From assembly GCF_000375485.1 (NCBI RefSeq), contig NZ_AQXE01000002.1, forward strand, positions 51,258-115,257: a stretch of DNA of 64,000 bases, in the 5' to 3' direction. This document shows positions 20,515 through 29,408 of the stretch, in pieces. Under the pieces are notes generated by a model, which had not been told where the DNA came from, did no database searches, and was given only the letters and a program-made list of their open reading frames with translations. How positions within the stretch are numbered: position 1 is the stretch's first letter; every line of letters starts with the position of its first letter. Source of the stretch: Desulfovibrio oxyclinae DSM 11498. Its GTDB lineage: Bacteria > Desulfobacterota > Desulfovibrionia > Desulfovibrionales > Desulfovibrionaceae. The position numbers and the translations under genes were made by a program.

Positions 20515-21675
20515 TTAGATGAGGCCCGCGACGATGCCCATGTCTTTGTCGCCGCGTCCGGAAAGGTTCACGAGAATGTGCTGTCCCTGAAGATCGTCCG
20601 CGTTTTCCAGCGCCCATGCCAGTGCGTGGGAGGATTCGAGTGCGGGGATGATGCCTTCGCGGCGGGCCAGCAGCTTGAAGGCGTTCAGGGCCTGTGAATC
20701 GTTGATGGTAACGTATTCCGCGCGACCGCTCTGTTGCAACCCCGCGTGTTCCGGGCCCACGCCGGGGTAGTCCAGTCCGGGGGCGATGGAGTGCGAGGGC
20801 AGAATCTGGCCTTCGTCGGTCTGGAGAAGGCGGGTGCGCATGCCGTGCAGCACGCCTTCGGTGCCGAGGTTCAGGGGGGCGGAATTGTGGCAGCCTTCTT
20901 CGCCGGAGCCTGCGGCCTCGACGCCCACCAGCCGTACGGATTCGTCTGGGACGAAGTGGTGGAACGCGCCGATGGCGTTGGAGCCGCCGCCCACGCATGC
21001 GGAAACCGCGTCGGGCAGACGTCCGGTGCGGTCGAGAAACTGCTGTCTGGCTTCCTCGCTGATGACGGCCTGAAGCTCGCGCACGAGCAGCGGGAACGGA
21101 TGCGGACCGGCCGCCGTACCGAAGCAGTAGTGAGTATCGCTCTGGGTGGCGATCCAGCGACGCAGGGCGGCATTGATGGCGTCCTTGAGGGTGCGCGTGC
21201 CGGACTCCACCGGGATGATCTCGGCCCCGAGCACTTCCATGCGGCGGACGTTGGGTTCTTGCCGTTCCACGTCCTTGGCACCCATGTAGACAAGGCATTT
21301 CATGTCCATCATGGCGGCGGCGGTGGCTACGGCAACACCGTTCATTCCCGCGCCGGTCTCGGTCAGCAATACTTTCTTGCCCATCTTGCGGGCCAACAGC
21401 GCCTGTCCGAGGGTGTTGTTGATCTTGTGCGCACCCGAATGGTTCAGATCCTCACGCTTGAGCCAGATGTTGACGCCCGTGTCCTTGGAAAGGTTGGGGC
21501 ACGGCGTCAGCGCCGAAGGACGGCCTACATTGTCCTTGAGCAGCCGTTTGAAATCGTTCTGGAAATCCTCTGTGTAGAGAATCTCGTCCATTGCCCGTTC
21601 AAGCTCGATGAGCGGCGGCATGAGCAGTTCAGGTACGAACTGACCGCCGAAGTCGCCAAAGTATCCTTTTTTCAT
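20515..21675 (-). CDS. trpB: Tryptophan synthase beta chain with variant GAGMNG loop
   Basis: A 386-residue PLP enzyme joining indole and serine. It has the start motif [13 protein letters not shown], the PLP lysine in [14 protein letters not shown], and the phosphate-binding CVGGGSNA. The indole-side loop reads [18 protein letters not shown], where TrpB proteins normally have GAGQHGVATATAAA. Thus Gln and His next to the catalytic Glu are Met and Asn. The rest of the sequence is of the standard TrpB1 type, so it should still be a tryptophan synthase, but substrate handling may differ. The start overlaps the trpF stop (ATGA). Confidence 0.95.
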   Translation of the reverse strand: MKKGYFGDFGGQFVPELLMPPLIELERAMDEILYTEDFQNDFKRLLKDNVGRPSALTPCPNLSKDTGVNIWLKREDLNHSGAHKINNTLGQALLARKMGKKVLLTETGAGMNGVAVATAAAMMDMKCLVYMGAKDVERQEPNVRRMEVLGAEIIPVESGTRTLKDAINAALRRWIATQSDTHYCFGTAAGPHPFPLLVRELQAVISEEARQQFLDRTGRLPDAVSACVGGGSNAIGAFHHFVPDESVRLVGVEAAGSGEEGCHNSAPLNLGTEGVLHGMRTRLLQTDEGQILPSHSIAPGLDYPGVGPEHAGLQQSGRAEYVTINDSQALNAFKLLARREGIIPALESSHALAWALENADDLQGQHILVNLSGRGDKDMGIVAGLI

Positions 21676-22313
21676 GACTCTTCCCTCAACCGGGAGAAAA
21701 GGTCCCGGATTTTTTTACTGTCCTTGATTCCCGGCTCGGACTCGACGCTCGAATTGAGATCCAGTCCACAGGCTCCTGATTCGAGAGCGCCCTGCACGTT
21801 GTGGCTTCCGATGTTGCCTGCAAGGAACCATGGTTTAATTATTTCGAGTGTTTGCAGTTTAGTAAAATCAAAGCTTTCCCCGTGCCCGCCGCCTTTTTTT
21901 CCGGCATCAAACAGGAGGTGTTTGCAGTGGGGGGAGAACCGGTCCACTTCGTCCTGAAGTGTTGTTGCTGAATCGTGTCGCTGCGGCCACAGTACCTTGA
22001 TGACTCGGTCGCGGCCGACGGCTTCGCAGGTTTTGGGATCATGGTCGCCATGCAACTGGGCCATATCGAGGCGGCATTCGTCCATGATGTCGAGGATTTC
22101 CTGCGCGTCCTGACGGACGAACACGCCGACCTTGGCCGGGAAACCCTCGGGGACGGAACGCACGAAAGCCGGGGCCGCGCAGCGAGGGCTGGGGGGGTGG
22201 AAGATGAAACCGACCATGTCCACGCCGAGGGCGGTGCAGAGCTTCACGTCTTCCATGCGCGTCATGCCGCAGACTTTGATCAGCGGTCGGGGACGGCTTC
22301 CATGCAGCTTCAT
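21672..22313 (-). CDS. trpF: Phosphoribosylanthranilate isomerase
   Basis: A 213-residue TIM barrel for the Amadori rearrangement of phosphoribosylanthranilate. The catalytic Cys is in IKVCGMT, with QLHGDHD in the middle, the acidic residue in [11 protein letters not shown] and the phosphate site [10 protein letters not shown] and LDLNSSVES. Several of these motifs drift from the usual forms (GVDVSSGVE in many homologues). ATGA overlaps join it to trpC and trpB on either side. Confidence 0.94.
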   Translation of the reverse strand: MKLHGSRPRPLIKVCGMTRMEDVKLCTALGVDMVGFIFHPPSPRCAAPAFVRSVPEGFPAKVGVFVRQDAQEILDIMDECRLDMAQLHGDHDPKTCEAVGRDRVIKVLWPQRHDSATTLQDEVDRFSPHCKHLLFDAGKKGGGHGESFDFTKLQTLEIIKPWFLAGNIGSHNVQGALESGACGLDLNSSVESEPGIKDSKKIRDLFSRLREES

Positions 22314-23086
22314 TCCACTGCTCCCGTCAGGTAGTCCAGTTTTGCGCCCGGAGCCTCGGCGAGCATCAGGCTGGTGCCGACCAGCACCGCGTCAAAGCCC
22401 ATGGTCGCGACTTCCTCAACCTGCTTTCGGGTGTCCACGCCGCTGGCGCTGATCCAGAGTTCACCCTCGGCCTTGTCCTGCACCAGCCTGCGTGAAATAT
22501 CCAGCGTGGTGGTCAGGGTGCCGAGATCCCGGTTGTTCACCTGAATCACATCCGCTTCGGCTTCGCGGGAGTGTTTCAGGTCGGCTTCGTCAAAGACTTC
22601 CACGACCGGGGTCAGTCCTGCGGATTTGGCAAGGCGGACCATGTCCCGAAGCTCGGCGGAAGTTTCGAACATCCTTGCAATGAGCAGCACTGCCGAGGCC
22701 GGGGTCGAGGCGGTCTGGGCGATCTGCAGCGGGTCGAGGATGAAGTCCTTTCGCAGCAGAGGCAGTCTGCAGGTCTGGCGAGCCATGAACAGGTATTCCG
22801 GAGCGCCGCCGAAGTATTCAGGCTCCGTGAGTACAGACATGGCGGCGGCCCCGTGGCGTTCGTACAGCTCGGCGGTGTCGAGGATGTTGGCGTGCTCACG
22901 AAGCTGACCCTTTGATGGCGATTTGGGCTTGAACTCCGCAATCACCGCGCCGGGACCGTGCGTGCGGATGGCGTCGATGAAGGAAGGCCGCTCGCCGTTG
23001 AAAGCGGCGGGGATGCGGCCTTGCGCGAACTCCGCGTGCAGCATGTCTATCTCGGCCTGTTTCGCCTTGCGGAACTTATCCAGCAT
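22310..23086 (-). CDS. trpC: Indole-3-glycerol phosphate synthase
   Basis: A 258-residue TIM barrel. The catalytic and phosphate-binding segments are seen: AEFKPKSPSKG, LLRKDFILDP, VNNRDLGT, SASGVDT and VGTSLM. The ATG at 23086 gives the expected IGPS N-terminus (MLDKFRKAKQ) and overlaps the trpD end by eleven bases; an upstream in-frame ATG at 23164 lies well inside trpD. It is a single-function enzyme, separate from trpF. Confidence 0.95.
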   Translation of the reverse strand: MLDKFRKAKQAEIDMLHAEFAQGRIPAAFNGERPSFIDAIRTHGPGAVIAEFKPKSPSKGQLREHANILDTAELYERHGAAAMSVLTEPEYFGGAPEYLFMARQTCRLPLLRKDFILDPLQIAQTASTPASAVLLIARMFETSAELRDMVRLAKSAGLTPVVEVFDEADLKHSREAEADVIQVNNRDLGTLTTTLDISRRLVQDKAEGELWISASGVDTRKQVEEVATMGFDAVLVGTSLMLAEAPGAKLDYLTGAVE

Positions 23087-24086
23087 TGGGGATGCCTCCG
23101 GAGAGCCCTTCGTTGACCTTGTCTCGCGCAATGTCCGCGCACTCGCGCATGGTGCCTTCGCCAAGCAGGTTCAGGCAAGCCGCGAGGTTCACCGCCACCA
23201 TGTCCATCATGGCTCTTGGGCCGTTCCCGTCAAGGATTTCCCGCAGCACCGCAACGGCCTGTGCCCGGTCCTGCACGCGCACGTCGTCGGGAGAGTGTGC
23301 CTTGAACCCCATCCTGTCGGGGTTGATGGTAGTCTTTTCCATGATTCCGTCATGGATGAAGTAGCCGCGTGCCGGACCGAAGGTGGTCACCTCGTCGAAT
23401 CCGCCGGTGCCGGAGATGACGAAGGCGCGGTCCACGCCGGTGAGCAGCAGGGACTCGCCCATGATCTGGAGCCTTTCAGGGTCGCCCACGCCCATGAGCT
23501 GGTGCGAAGGACGGGCCGGGTTCAGCAGGGGACCCATGAAGTTGAAGACCGTGCGGATGCCCAGCGCCTGACGGATGGGCATGACGTGCTTGAAGGCCGG
23601 GTGGTAGGCCGGGGCGAAGAGGAAGGTGAAGTTGGCCGCGTCGAGCTGCTTGGCGGCTTCCTCCGGAGTGTTCTCAATGGGTACGCCAATGTCTTCAAGA
23701 GCGTCCGCGCTGCCGCAGGAGGATGACAGGGCGCGGTTGCCGTGTTTGGCCACGCAGTGTCCCATGTCCGCAAGGAACAGGGCGGTGGCGGTGGAGCAGT
23801 TGAAGCTCATGGAACCGTCGCCGCCGGTGCCGCAGGTGTCGATGACCGGCTTGCCGTTGGGGCCATCGTAACCGGGAATCTTCAGGGCGCGATCCAGTCC
23901 GGCGCGCACGCCTGCGGCGATGTCGGTGGAGTCCTCGCCCTTGGCGCGAAGTCCCATGAGGAAAGCTCCGGCCTGTGCGGGATGCAGGTCGCCGTTCATG
24001 AGCCTGTCGAACATGGCGCTGGCCTGTTCGTCGGTGAGGCTTTCGCCCTTTGCCAGAGTGTCCAGTATGTTTGCTGGTGTCGTCAT
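23076..24086 (-). CDS. trpD: Anthranilate phosphoribosyltransferase
   Basis: A 336-residue enzyme transferring phosphoribose from PRPP to anthranilate. The PRPP loop DTCGTGGDGSMSFNCST and the KHGNRALSS segment are diagnostic. It is not fused to the amidotransferase, which is encoded separately just upstream as trpG. The ATG at 24086 follows TAAGGAGG. Confidence 0.96.
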   Translation of the reverse strand: MTTPANILDTLAKGESLTDEQASAMFDRLMNGDLHPAQAGAFLMGLRAKGEDSTDIAAGVRAGLDRALKIPGYDGPNGKPVIDTCGTGGDGSMSFNCSTATALFLADMGHCVAKHGNRALSSSCGSADALEDIGVPIENTPEEAAKQLDAANFTFLFAPAYHPAFKHVMPIRQALGIRTVFNFMGPLLNPARPSHQLMGVGDPERLQIMGESLLLTGVDRAFVISGTGGFDEVTTFGPARGYFIHDGIMEKTTINPDRMGFKAHSPDDVRVQDRAQAVAVLREILDGNGPRAMMDMVAVNLAACLNLLGEGTMRECADIARDKVNEGLSGGIPNAG

Positions 24087-24097
24087 CTCGGGCCTCC

Positions 24098-24670
24098 TTA
24101 CAGACCGCTGATGTTCAGGAAGTTCTTGAGCAGCTTCGGGCCGTCCGGAGTCAGGATGGACTCCGGGTGGAACTGCACGCCGTGCCACGGCCTGTCGCGG
24201 TACTTGAGTCCCATGATCTCGCCGCGGCCAGCGGTTGCGGTCACGTCGAAGGCCTTGGTGCCGTTCGGTTCCACGATGAGGGAGTGGTAACGGCAGACTT
24301 CCATGCCGGAGGGCAGCCCTTCGAACAGGCCTTCGTTTTCGTGAAACACCTTGGACGTCTTGCCGTGCATGATGCGCCCTGCGCGCGTGACCTTGGCCCC
24401 TGCATGATGGCCGAGACACTGGTGACCGAGGCAGACGCCCAGCACCGGCACCACGTGCGGCAGACGGTTCAGGAATTCGAGGCAGTAGCCTGCGTTGCCG
24501 GGATTGCTGGGGCCGGGGGAGATGCACACACGGTCGAGACGCCCGTCCGCGGCCATGTCCAGCAGTTCGGGTCTGTCGTTCTTCACCACAACCGGGTCGG
24601 CTCCGAGTTGCTGGAAGGCCTGCACCAGATTGAAGGTGAACGAGTCGTAGTTATCTATGAGCAAAAACAT
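24098..24670 (-). CDS. trpG: Anthranilate synthase glutamine amidotransferase component
   Basis: A 190-residue class I glutamine amidotransferase: start MFLLIDNYDSFTFNL, oxyanion SPGPSNPGNAG, nucleophile Cys in LGVCLGHQCLGH, and His/Glu in VQFHPESILT. It supplies ammonia to TrpE. The start lies inside the end of trpE (20-base overlap) after GGAGGA, so translation is coupled. In some bacteria the same subunit also serves aminodeoxychorismate synthase; this cannot be judged here. Confidence 0.96.
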   Translation of the reverse strand: MFLLIDNYDSFTFNLVQAFQQLGADPVVVKNDRPELLDMAADGRLDRVCISPGPSNPGNAGYCLEFLNRLPHVVPVLGVCLGHQCLGHHAGAKVTRAGRIMHGKTSKVFHENEGLFEGLPSGMEVCRYHSLIVEPNGTKAFDVTATAGRGEIMGLKYRDRPWHGVQFHPESILTPDGPKLLKNFLNISGL

Positions 24671-26075
24671 CGGTTCCTCCGCGTCCGTTGATGACTTCCA
24701 TGAGAACGCGCGCCTTGTTGCGGCATTCCTCCCATTCCTTCTCGGGCACCGAATCGTGAACGATGCCCGCGCCGGCCTGCCAGTGGCACTGACCATTGCG
24801 GACCCACAGGCTGCGGATGGTAATGCCCGTGTCGAGGCTGACCGAATCCGAGTCGAGGCCGAGGAAGCCGATGCAGCCGCCGTAGGGGCCGCGCTCCTGC
24901 GGTTCCATTTCGGAGATGATCTCCATGGCCCGGACCTTGGGAGCGCCAGAGAGCGTACCGGCGGGGAAAGTGGCCCGGAGCACGTCCACCGCGTCCAGTC
25001 CGTCCTGAAGCTCGCCTTCTACATAGGAGGTCAGGTGCATGACGTGGGAGAAACGCTCCACATTCATGAACCGCTTCACTTCCACGGTGCCGGGGTTGGA
25101 GATGCGGCCAAGGTCGTTGCGGCCCAGATCCACCAGCATGACGTGTTCGGCGCGTTCCTTGGGGTCGGCCAGCAACTCGTCGGCAAGGGCGAGGTCTTCG
25201 CTCTCGTTGCCGCCGCGCGGACGGGTTCCGGCGATGGGACGCACTTCGAGTCGTCCCTCTTCGCAGCGGACCATCATCTCCGGCGAGGAGCCGAGCAGGG
25301 TGCCGTCGCAACCGGGGAGCTTCATGTAGAACATGAACGGCGAGGGGTTGGCCTGCCTGAGCCTGCGGTAGATGCGGAAGGGATCGTCCGGCAGAGGCAC
25401 AGTGAAGCGCGTGGAAAGCACGGCCTGAATGCATTCGCCGTCCGCGATGAGCTCCTTGGTCTTTTCCACGGCGCGCAGGTAGTCGTCACGCTCGGGGTAC
25501 ATCTGCGGCTCGCTGGCTTCCGGTGCAGCGAGGTCGGTGCCCCATTCGGCGGCAACCGGACGCGGCACGGAACCCTTGTCCAGCGACAGGTAGCAGCAGG
25601 AGTGGCGCAGGTGGTCGAACAGCACCATCTGGCCGGGCAGGTTCAGGCAGGCTTCTGCGTCTTCGGGCTTAACGCTCTCCGCCAGCTTGGGTTCGAGCAT
25701 TCCGGCGATGCCGTATCCGAGGTAGCCGTAAAGGCCGCGCGTCAGGGCGGGCAGCGGGCCGTCGTCGGTTTCCTGTTCCACGGCAACGGCGCGCAGCACA
25801 CGGCGCAGACCGTCAAGGAAGTTCATGCCCGAGAACTTTTCCAGCGGCTTGAGGCGTTCGTCCGTAGCTTCCACGGCGAGCTTGCCGTTCTCGGGACGCA
25901 GCGAAAGGCGGAAGTCCCATGCGATGAGGGTGTAGCGTCCAAGTCTTCCGTCCACCTCGGCGGATTCCAGCAGAATGCCGGGGGCGTCGCCCACCAGCCC
26001 GAGATACAGGCTGATGGGGGTCTGGACGTCCGCCGGGAGCCATTTCCCGTACTGTTTGAGTTGAATGGGTTTCAT
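24651..26075 (-). CDS. trpE: Anthranilate synthase component I
   Basis: A 474-residue chorismate-using enzyme. The N-terminal domain has the LLES feedback motif (ILLESAEVDG), which in the family binds tryptophan, so feedback inhibition is likely. The C-terminal catalytic domain has the markers IAGTRPRGG, HVMLVDLGRNDLGRIS, FPAGTLSGAPK and QAGAGIVHDS. It starts after CGGAGG and heads the trp half of the supraoperon, 90 bases after tyrA. A strong terminator lies in that gap. Confidence 0.96.
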   Translation of the reverse strand: MKPIQLKQYGKWLPADVQTPISLYLGLVGDAPGILLESAEVDGRLGRYTLIAWDFRLSLRPENGKLAVEATDERLKPLEKFSGMNFLDGLRRVLRAVAVEQETDDGPLPALTRGLYGYLGYGIAGMLEPKLAESVKPEDAEACLNLPGQMVLFDHLRHSCCYLSLDKGSVPRPVAAEWGTDLAAPEASEPQMYPERDDYLRAVEKTKELIADGECIQAVLSTRFTVPLPDDPFRIYRRLRQANPSPFMFYMKLPGCDGTLLGSSPEMMVRCEEGRLEVRPIAGTRPRGGNESEDLALADELLADPKERAEHVMLVDLGRNDLGRISNPGTVEVKRFMNVERFSHVMHLTSYVEGELQDGLDAVDVLRATFPAGTLSGAPKVRAMEIISEMEPQERGPYGGCIGFLGLDSDSVSLDTGITIRSLWVRNGQCHWQAGAGIVHDSVPEKEWEECRNKARVLMEVINGRGGTDVFAHR

Positions 26076-26098
26076 CGTTCCTCCGTTTATGGTTTGAC

Positions 26099-26137
26099 AA
26101 AAAACAAAAAGGCCGCATCCGGGAGGGATGCGGCCTT
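26099..26137 (-). terminator. Intrinsic terminator between tyrA and trpE
   Basis: On the minus strand: a perfect 12-bp stem (AAGGCCGCATCC / GGATGCGGCCTT) with a five-base loop, running into TTTTTGTTTTTTG, 24 bases before the trpE start. It is either the end of the upstream transcript or a site of regulated readthrough. No Trp-rich leader ORF was found in the gap. Confidence 0.85.
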
Positions 26138-26165
26138 GAAACCTGAGTTCAGTGTTGCCTTCGTG

Positions 26166-26954
26166 CTAGTCCGGTTCTCGGATGCACCCCTCCCCTGTAT
26201 TGTCTTCGCGCCACCACCACTGGGCGAGGGAGGTCAGCAGATCGAAGTCCCCGCCGGCGGCGAGGGACAGGAAGGACATGAAACCGCGAGCGGTTTCCTG
26301 AAGATAGGGGTTGGCCTCGGAGATGTCCGCAAAGAGTTCGGAGTCTTGCGTGAGCATCTTGCGGGCGGCGTCGAGGCGGCGGTTGAAGGAGGGGGTCACG
26401 AACTTGTCCGCGTTGGGCAGGCGCGAGGCCATGCCGAGGTAGGCGGCGGTGGTGATGTAGTTCAGCCCCTGGATGGCGGCCATGGCGCGATCATGTTCTT
26501 CGGCGGTGGTCATGAAGGTGTCGTACCCGCAGGCTTCGAAGAGGGCGGCCACCCGATTCGCGGCATCCGTGTCACGGCCTTCGGCCACGGCAACGCGCGG
26601 CTCGAAGCCTTCCGGGATTACCGGTCCGAAGAGGGGGTGGGTGCCCACCACGGGGCCGCCGTGCGCGTCCATCATTTCCTTCATGGGTTTGACCTTCACC
26701 GAGCAGACGTCCGCCAGCACGGTGTCGGGTTGCAGGTTTTCCTTTAGCGTGCCCAGCACGGAAGGAAAAGCCGTTACCGGAATACATAGCAGCAGCAGGT
26801 CGCAACCGGCAACGATTTCGGCGACCTCTGCCGGCTTTGTTTCACAATCGTAACCTTGCACGTGGGCACCGGTCGCGCGGAACCGTTCCATGAGCAGCGC
26901 GCCCATCTGGCCGTCCGAGCCGGCCACGGCTATGCGGGCAAACGCGGGCTGCAT
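26166..26954 (-). CDS. tyrA: Prephenate dehydrogenase (TyrA family)
   Basis: A 262-residue NAD(P)-dependent enzyme of tyrosine synthesis. The Rossmann nucleotide motif is IAVAGSDGQMG, then DVCSVKVKPM and the catalytic-site VGTHPLFGP with the conserved His. It resembles the dehydrogenase half of the T-protein without a mutase; the mutase activity is provided by pheA nearby. The ATG at 26954 shares one base with the aroA stop; an alternative ATG at 26984 would overlap aroA by 31 bases. Confidence 0.9.
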   Translation of the reverse strand: MQPAFARIAVAGSDGQMGALLMERFRATGAHVQGYDCETKPAEVAEIVAGCDLLLLCIPVTAFPSVLGTLKENLQPDTVLADVCSVKVKPMKEMMDAHGGPVVGTHPLFGPVIPEGFEPRVAVAEGRDTDAANRVAALFEACGYDTFMTTAEEHDRAMAAIQGLNYITTAAYLGMASRLPNADKFVTPSFNRRLDAARKMLTQDSELFADISEANPYLQETARGFMSFLSLAAGGDFDLLTSLAQWWWREDNTGEGCIREPD

Positions 26955-28309
26955 CAGTCCTGCCCCTCCATGATGATATTCCATGCGTCGTGGAAGCCGG
27001 GGAAGGACTTGCCGACGCAGGCCGGGTTATCCAGATCCACGTCGATACCCGCCAGCCCGAAGATGGACATGCTCATGGCGATGCGATGGTCGCCGTAGGT
27101 CTCGAAACCGACAGTGCCGCTGTCCGGAAGCGGTTTCGGGTCGATGCGGATGCCGTCCTCGAACAGCTCCACGCCGCAGCCGGTCTTGGCGATCTGGTCG
27201 GCGCAGGCCTGTAGCCGGTCCGACTCCTTGATGCGCAGGTGCGCCACATTGGTGATGGTGGTGGGGCTGACCGCGAAGGCCGCCGCCACGGCCACGGTGG
27301 GCACGATGTCCGGGCATTTGCCCATGTCCACGGTGATGCCGCGCAACTTGCGGGGGTAGATGGTCACGCCCTTGTCCGGGGTGACGTTGATGCCCGCGCC
27401 CATCTGAGCGAGGATGTCGATGATGGCCCGGTCGCCCTGAAGTGAATCGGCAGTGACGCCGCGGATGTTCACGGCCTTTTTGCCCACGGCTCCGGCCGCG
27501 AGGAAGTAGGAGGCGTTGCTCCAGTCGCCTTCCACGCGGTAGTCGGTGCAGCGGTATCCGCCGGGACGGACCACGAAGCGCAGCGCGCCCGGTTCCACGG
27601 TGCGGATGGCCTTCCACGGAGTGTCGGTCCACTGGCCGCCCTGGAGCGTCTGCACCGAGAAGTCGGCCTTGAAGTCTTCCATGATGCGCAGGGTCAGGGC
27701 CACATAAGGCCAGGACACGGCTTTCTTTCCCGCGACGTTGATGATGGTTTCGGAGTCGGAAAGGGGCGCACCGAGCAACAGGCCGGAGAGGTACTGGCTG
27801 GATTCCTCAAGGGTGATATCCACCGGCCCCTTGCCGTAGCCCGCGCTGTCCATGACGAACGGCAGGAAGCCCTGTTCCACTTCGTAGGTGATGTCCACGC
27901 CGAGTGCGGTAAGGGCGTCGCAGAGTTCCTTCATGGGACGCTCCTGCATCCGGGGCGCTCCGTCGGCGCGAAAGCGGCCGCGTCCTGCGGCGGCAACGGC
28001 GGTCATAAGCCGGGCGGTGGTGCCGGATTCGTGAAAATACATCTGCGCCGGAGCCGCGTCCTTGTCCTTGCCGTCGTGATTGCCACCCTTTGGCCCGACC
28101 TCGGTGCCGGTGACGGCCACGGCGCCGTTGTCCATGTCCTCGAAGGTGATGCCGCAGGCTTCAAGGCAGCCTCTGGTGCGGTGGATGTCGTCGCTGTCCA
28201 GCAGACCGGAGATGACCGAGCGGCCGGGTGCCAGTGCGCCGGCGATAAGCGTGCGGTGCGACAGGGATTTGGAGGCCGGGGCCTGTATGATGATGGTGTC
28301 GTTCTGCAT
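26954..28309 (-). CDS. aroA: 3-phosphoshikimate 1-carboxyvinyltransferase (EPSP synthase)
   Basis: A 451-residue EPSP synthase, joining phosphoenolpyruvate to shikimate-3-phosphate. Seen are the N-terminal APASKSLSHRTLIAGAL, the FHESGTTARLMTA segment (an NxGTT(M/A)R variant in which His-Glu-Ser replaces the usual Asn-Ala/Ser), and the C-terminal LRIKESDRL and YGDHRIAMS motifs. The ATG at 28309 follows GGAGG and lies 5 bases after the pheA stop. The variant residues could affect inhibitor sensitivity, which the sequence alone cannot tell. Confidence 0.94.
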   Translation of the reverse strand: MQNDTIIIQAPASKSLSHRTLIAGALAPGRSVISGLLDSDDIHRTRGCLEACGITFEDMDNGAVAVTGTEVGPKGGNHDGKDKDAAPAQMYFHESGTTARLMTAVAAAGRGRFRADGAPRMQERPMKELCDALTALGVDITYEVEQGFLPFVMDSAGYGKGPVDITLEESSQYLSGLLLGAPLSDSETIINVAGKKAVSWPYVALTLRIMEDFKADFSVQTLQGGQWTDTPWKAIRTVEPGALRFVVRPGGYRCTDYRVEGDWSNASYFLAAGAVGKKAVNIRGVTADSLQGDRAIIDILAQMGAGINVTPDKGVTIYPRKLRGITVDMGKCPDIVPTVAVAAAFAVSPTTITNVAHLRIKESDRLQACADQIAKTGCGVELFEDGIRIDPKPLPDSGTVGFETYGDHRIAMSMSIFGLAGIDVDLDNPACVGKSFPGFHDAWNIIMEGQD

Positions 28310-28314
28310 TGTCG

Positions 28315-29406
28315 TTAGACCTCCGTTCCCTTGGGCGCGGCGGGGTAGGTCCCCAGGACGCGCAGGGTGTGGCACTGCTCGCGCAGCATGTTCAGCATGG
28401 ACTCGTACCCGCTGGTGCTCAGGTCGCATTCGAGGTCGGTGAAGAAGACGTACTTCCACTTTTCGCCCCGGAACGGACGTGATTCCAGTTTGGTCATGTT
28501 GATGCCCCTGCCCGCCAGCGTGTTGAGCACTCCGGCGAGGGAGCCGGGACGGTCCGGCAACGTAAAAAGGATGCTGGTCTTGTCGCGCCGCTCCTCGCGG
28601 GAGGGGGAGGGGCCGATGACCAGAAAGCGGGTCCAGTTGTCCGGGTGGTCCTCGATGCGGCTGGAGAGCACGTTCAGGTCGTGCAGTTCGGCCAGCTGTT
28701 CGTGTCCCACCACGGCGGCGTTCGGACGCTGGGCGGCGACCTTGGCGGCCGCGGCCGTGGAGTCTGCGGTGAAGCGCGGCACGCCCTTGAGGTGCGTGTT
28801 GAGCCAGTCGCGGCATTGTTCCAGCGGCTGCGTGTGGGAATGGACTTCGCTGATCTCGTCGAGGGATTCCGCACGGCTCATGAGGCTGTGGCTGATGCGC
28901 ACATACAGTTCGGACTGGATGAAAACGGGATACTTCATGAAAAGGTCCACCACCTGCCCCACGGTGCCTTCAAGGGAATTTTCCAGCGGGACCACGCCCA
29001 GTTCCGCGCCTTCGTCGGCCACGGCCCGGAAGATGTCCTCGAAATTGTCCTTGGGAGTGAGGTGCTGGGAGTGGCCCATGTGAGTCAGGGCGGCCACGTG
29101 GGAAAAGGTCCCTTCGGGGCCGAGATAGACCGTGCGCTCGGGGCGCTGTAGCCTGCGGGACGAAGACATGATCTCGCGGTAGATGGAGCGCAGGTGCTTT
29201 TCCGGCAGCGGGCCGGGGTTGCCGCCGGCGATGCGGTCCATGACTTCCTTCTCGCGGAAGGGAGCGTAGATGGGCTCGTCGCGTTCGGACTTCCAGCGGC
29301 CCACGTCGAGGCTCACCCGGGCGCGGGCGTTGAGGACGTCGATGAGCTGCTTGTCCAGCTTGTCGATTTCCTCGCGGAGCTTGTTCAGATTGGTATCGCC
29401 GCTCAT
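28315..29406 (-). CDS. pheA: Bifunctional chorismate mutase / prephenate dehydratase (P-protein)
   Basis: A 363-residue fusion: AroQ-type chorismate mutase (about 1-90; LREEIDKLDKQLIDVLNARA), prephenate dehydratase (about 92-275; YLGPEGTFSHVAA and the catalytic NWTRFLVIG), and a C-terminal ACT domain (about 285-360) with the phenylalanine-binding signatures GALAG-like GSLAGVLN and ESRPFRGEKWKYVFF. The ACT domain implies feedback inhibition by phenylalanine. It lies 2 bases after the DHQ synthase II gene. Confidence 0.96.
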   Translation of the reverse strand: MSGDTNLNKLREEIDKLDKQLIDVLNARARVSLDVGRWKSERDEPIYAPFREKEVMDRIAGGNPGPLPEKHLRSIYREIMSSSRRLQRPERTVYLGPEGTFSHVAALTHMGHSQHLTPKDNFEDIFRAVADEGAELGVVPLENSLEGTVGQVVDLFMKYPVFIQSELYVRISHSLMSRAESLDEISEVHSHTQPLEQCRDWLNTHLKGVPRFTADSTAAAAKVAAQRPNAAVVGHEQLAELHDLNVLSSRIEDHPDNWTRFLVIGPSPSREERRDKTSILFTLPDRPGSLAGVLNTLAGRGINMTKLESRPFRGEKWKYVFFTDLECDLSTSGYESMLNMLREQCHTLRVLGTYPAAPKGTEV

Positions 29407-29408
29407 GG

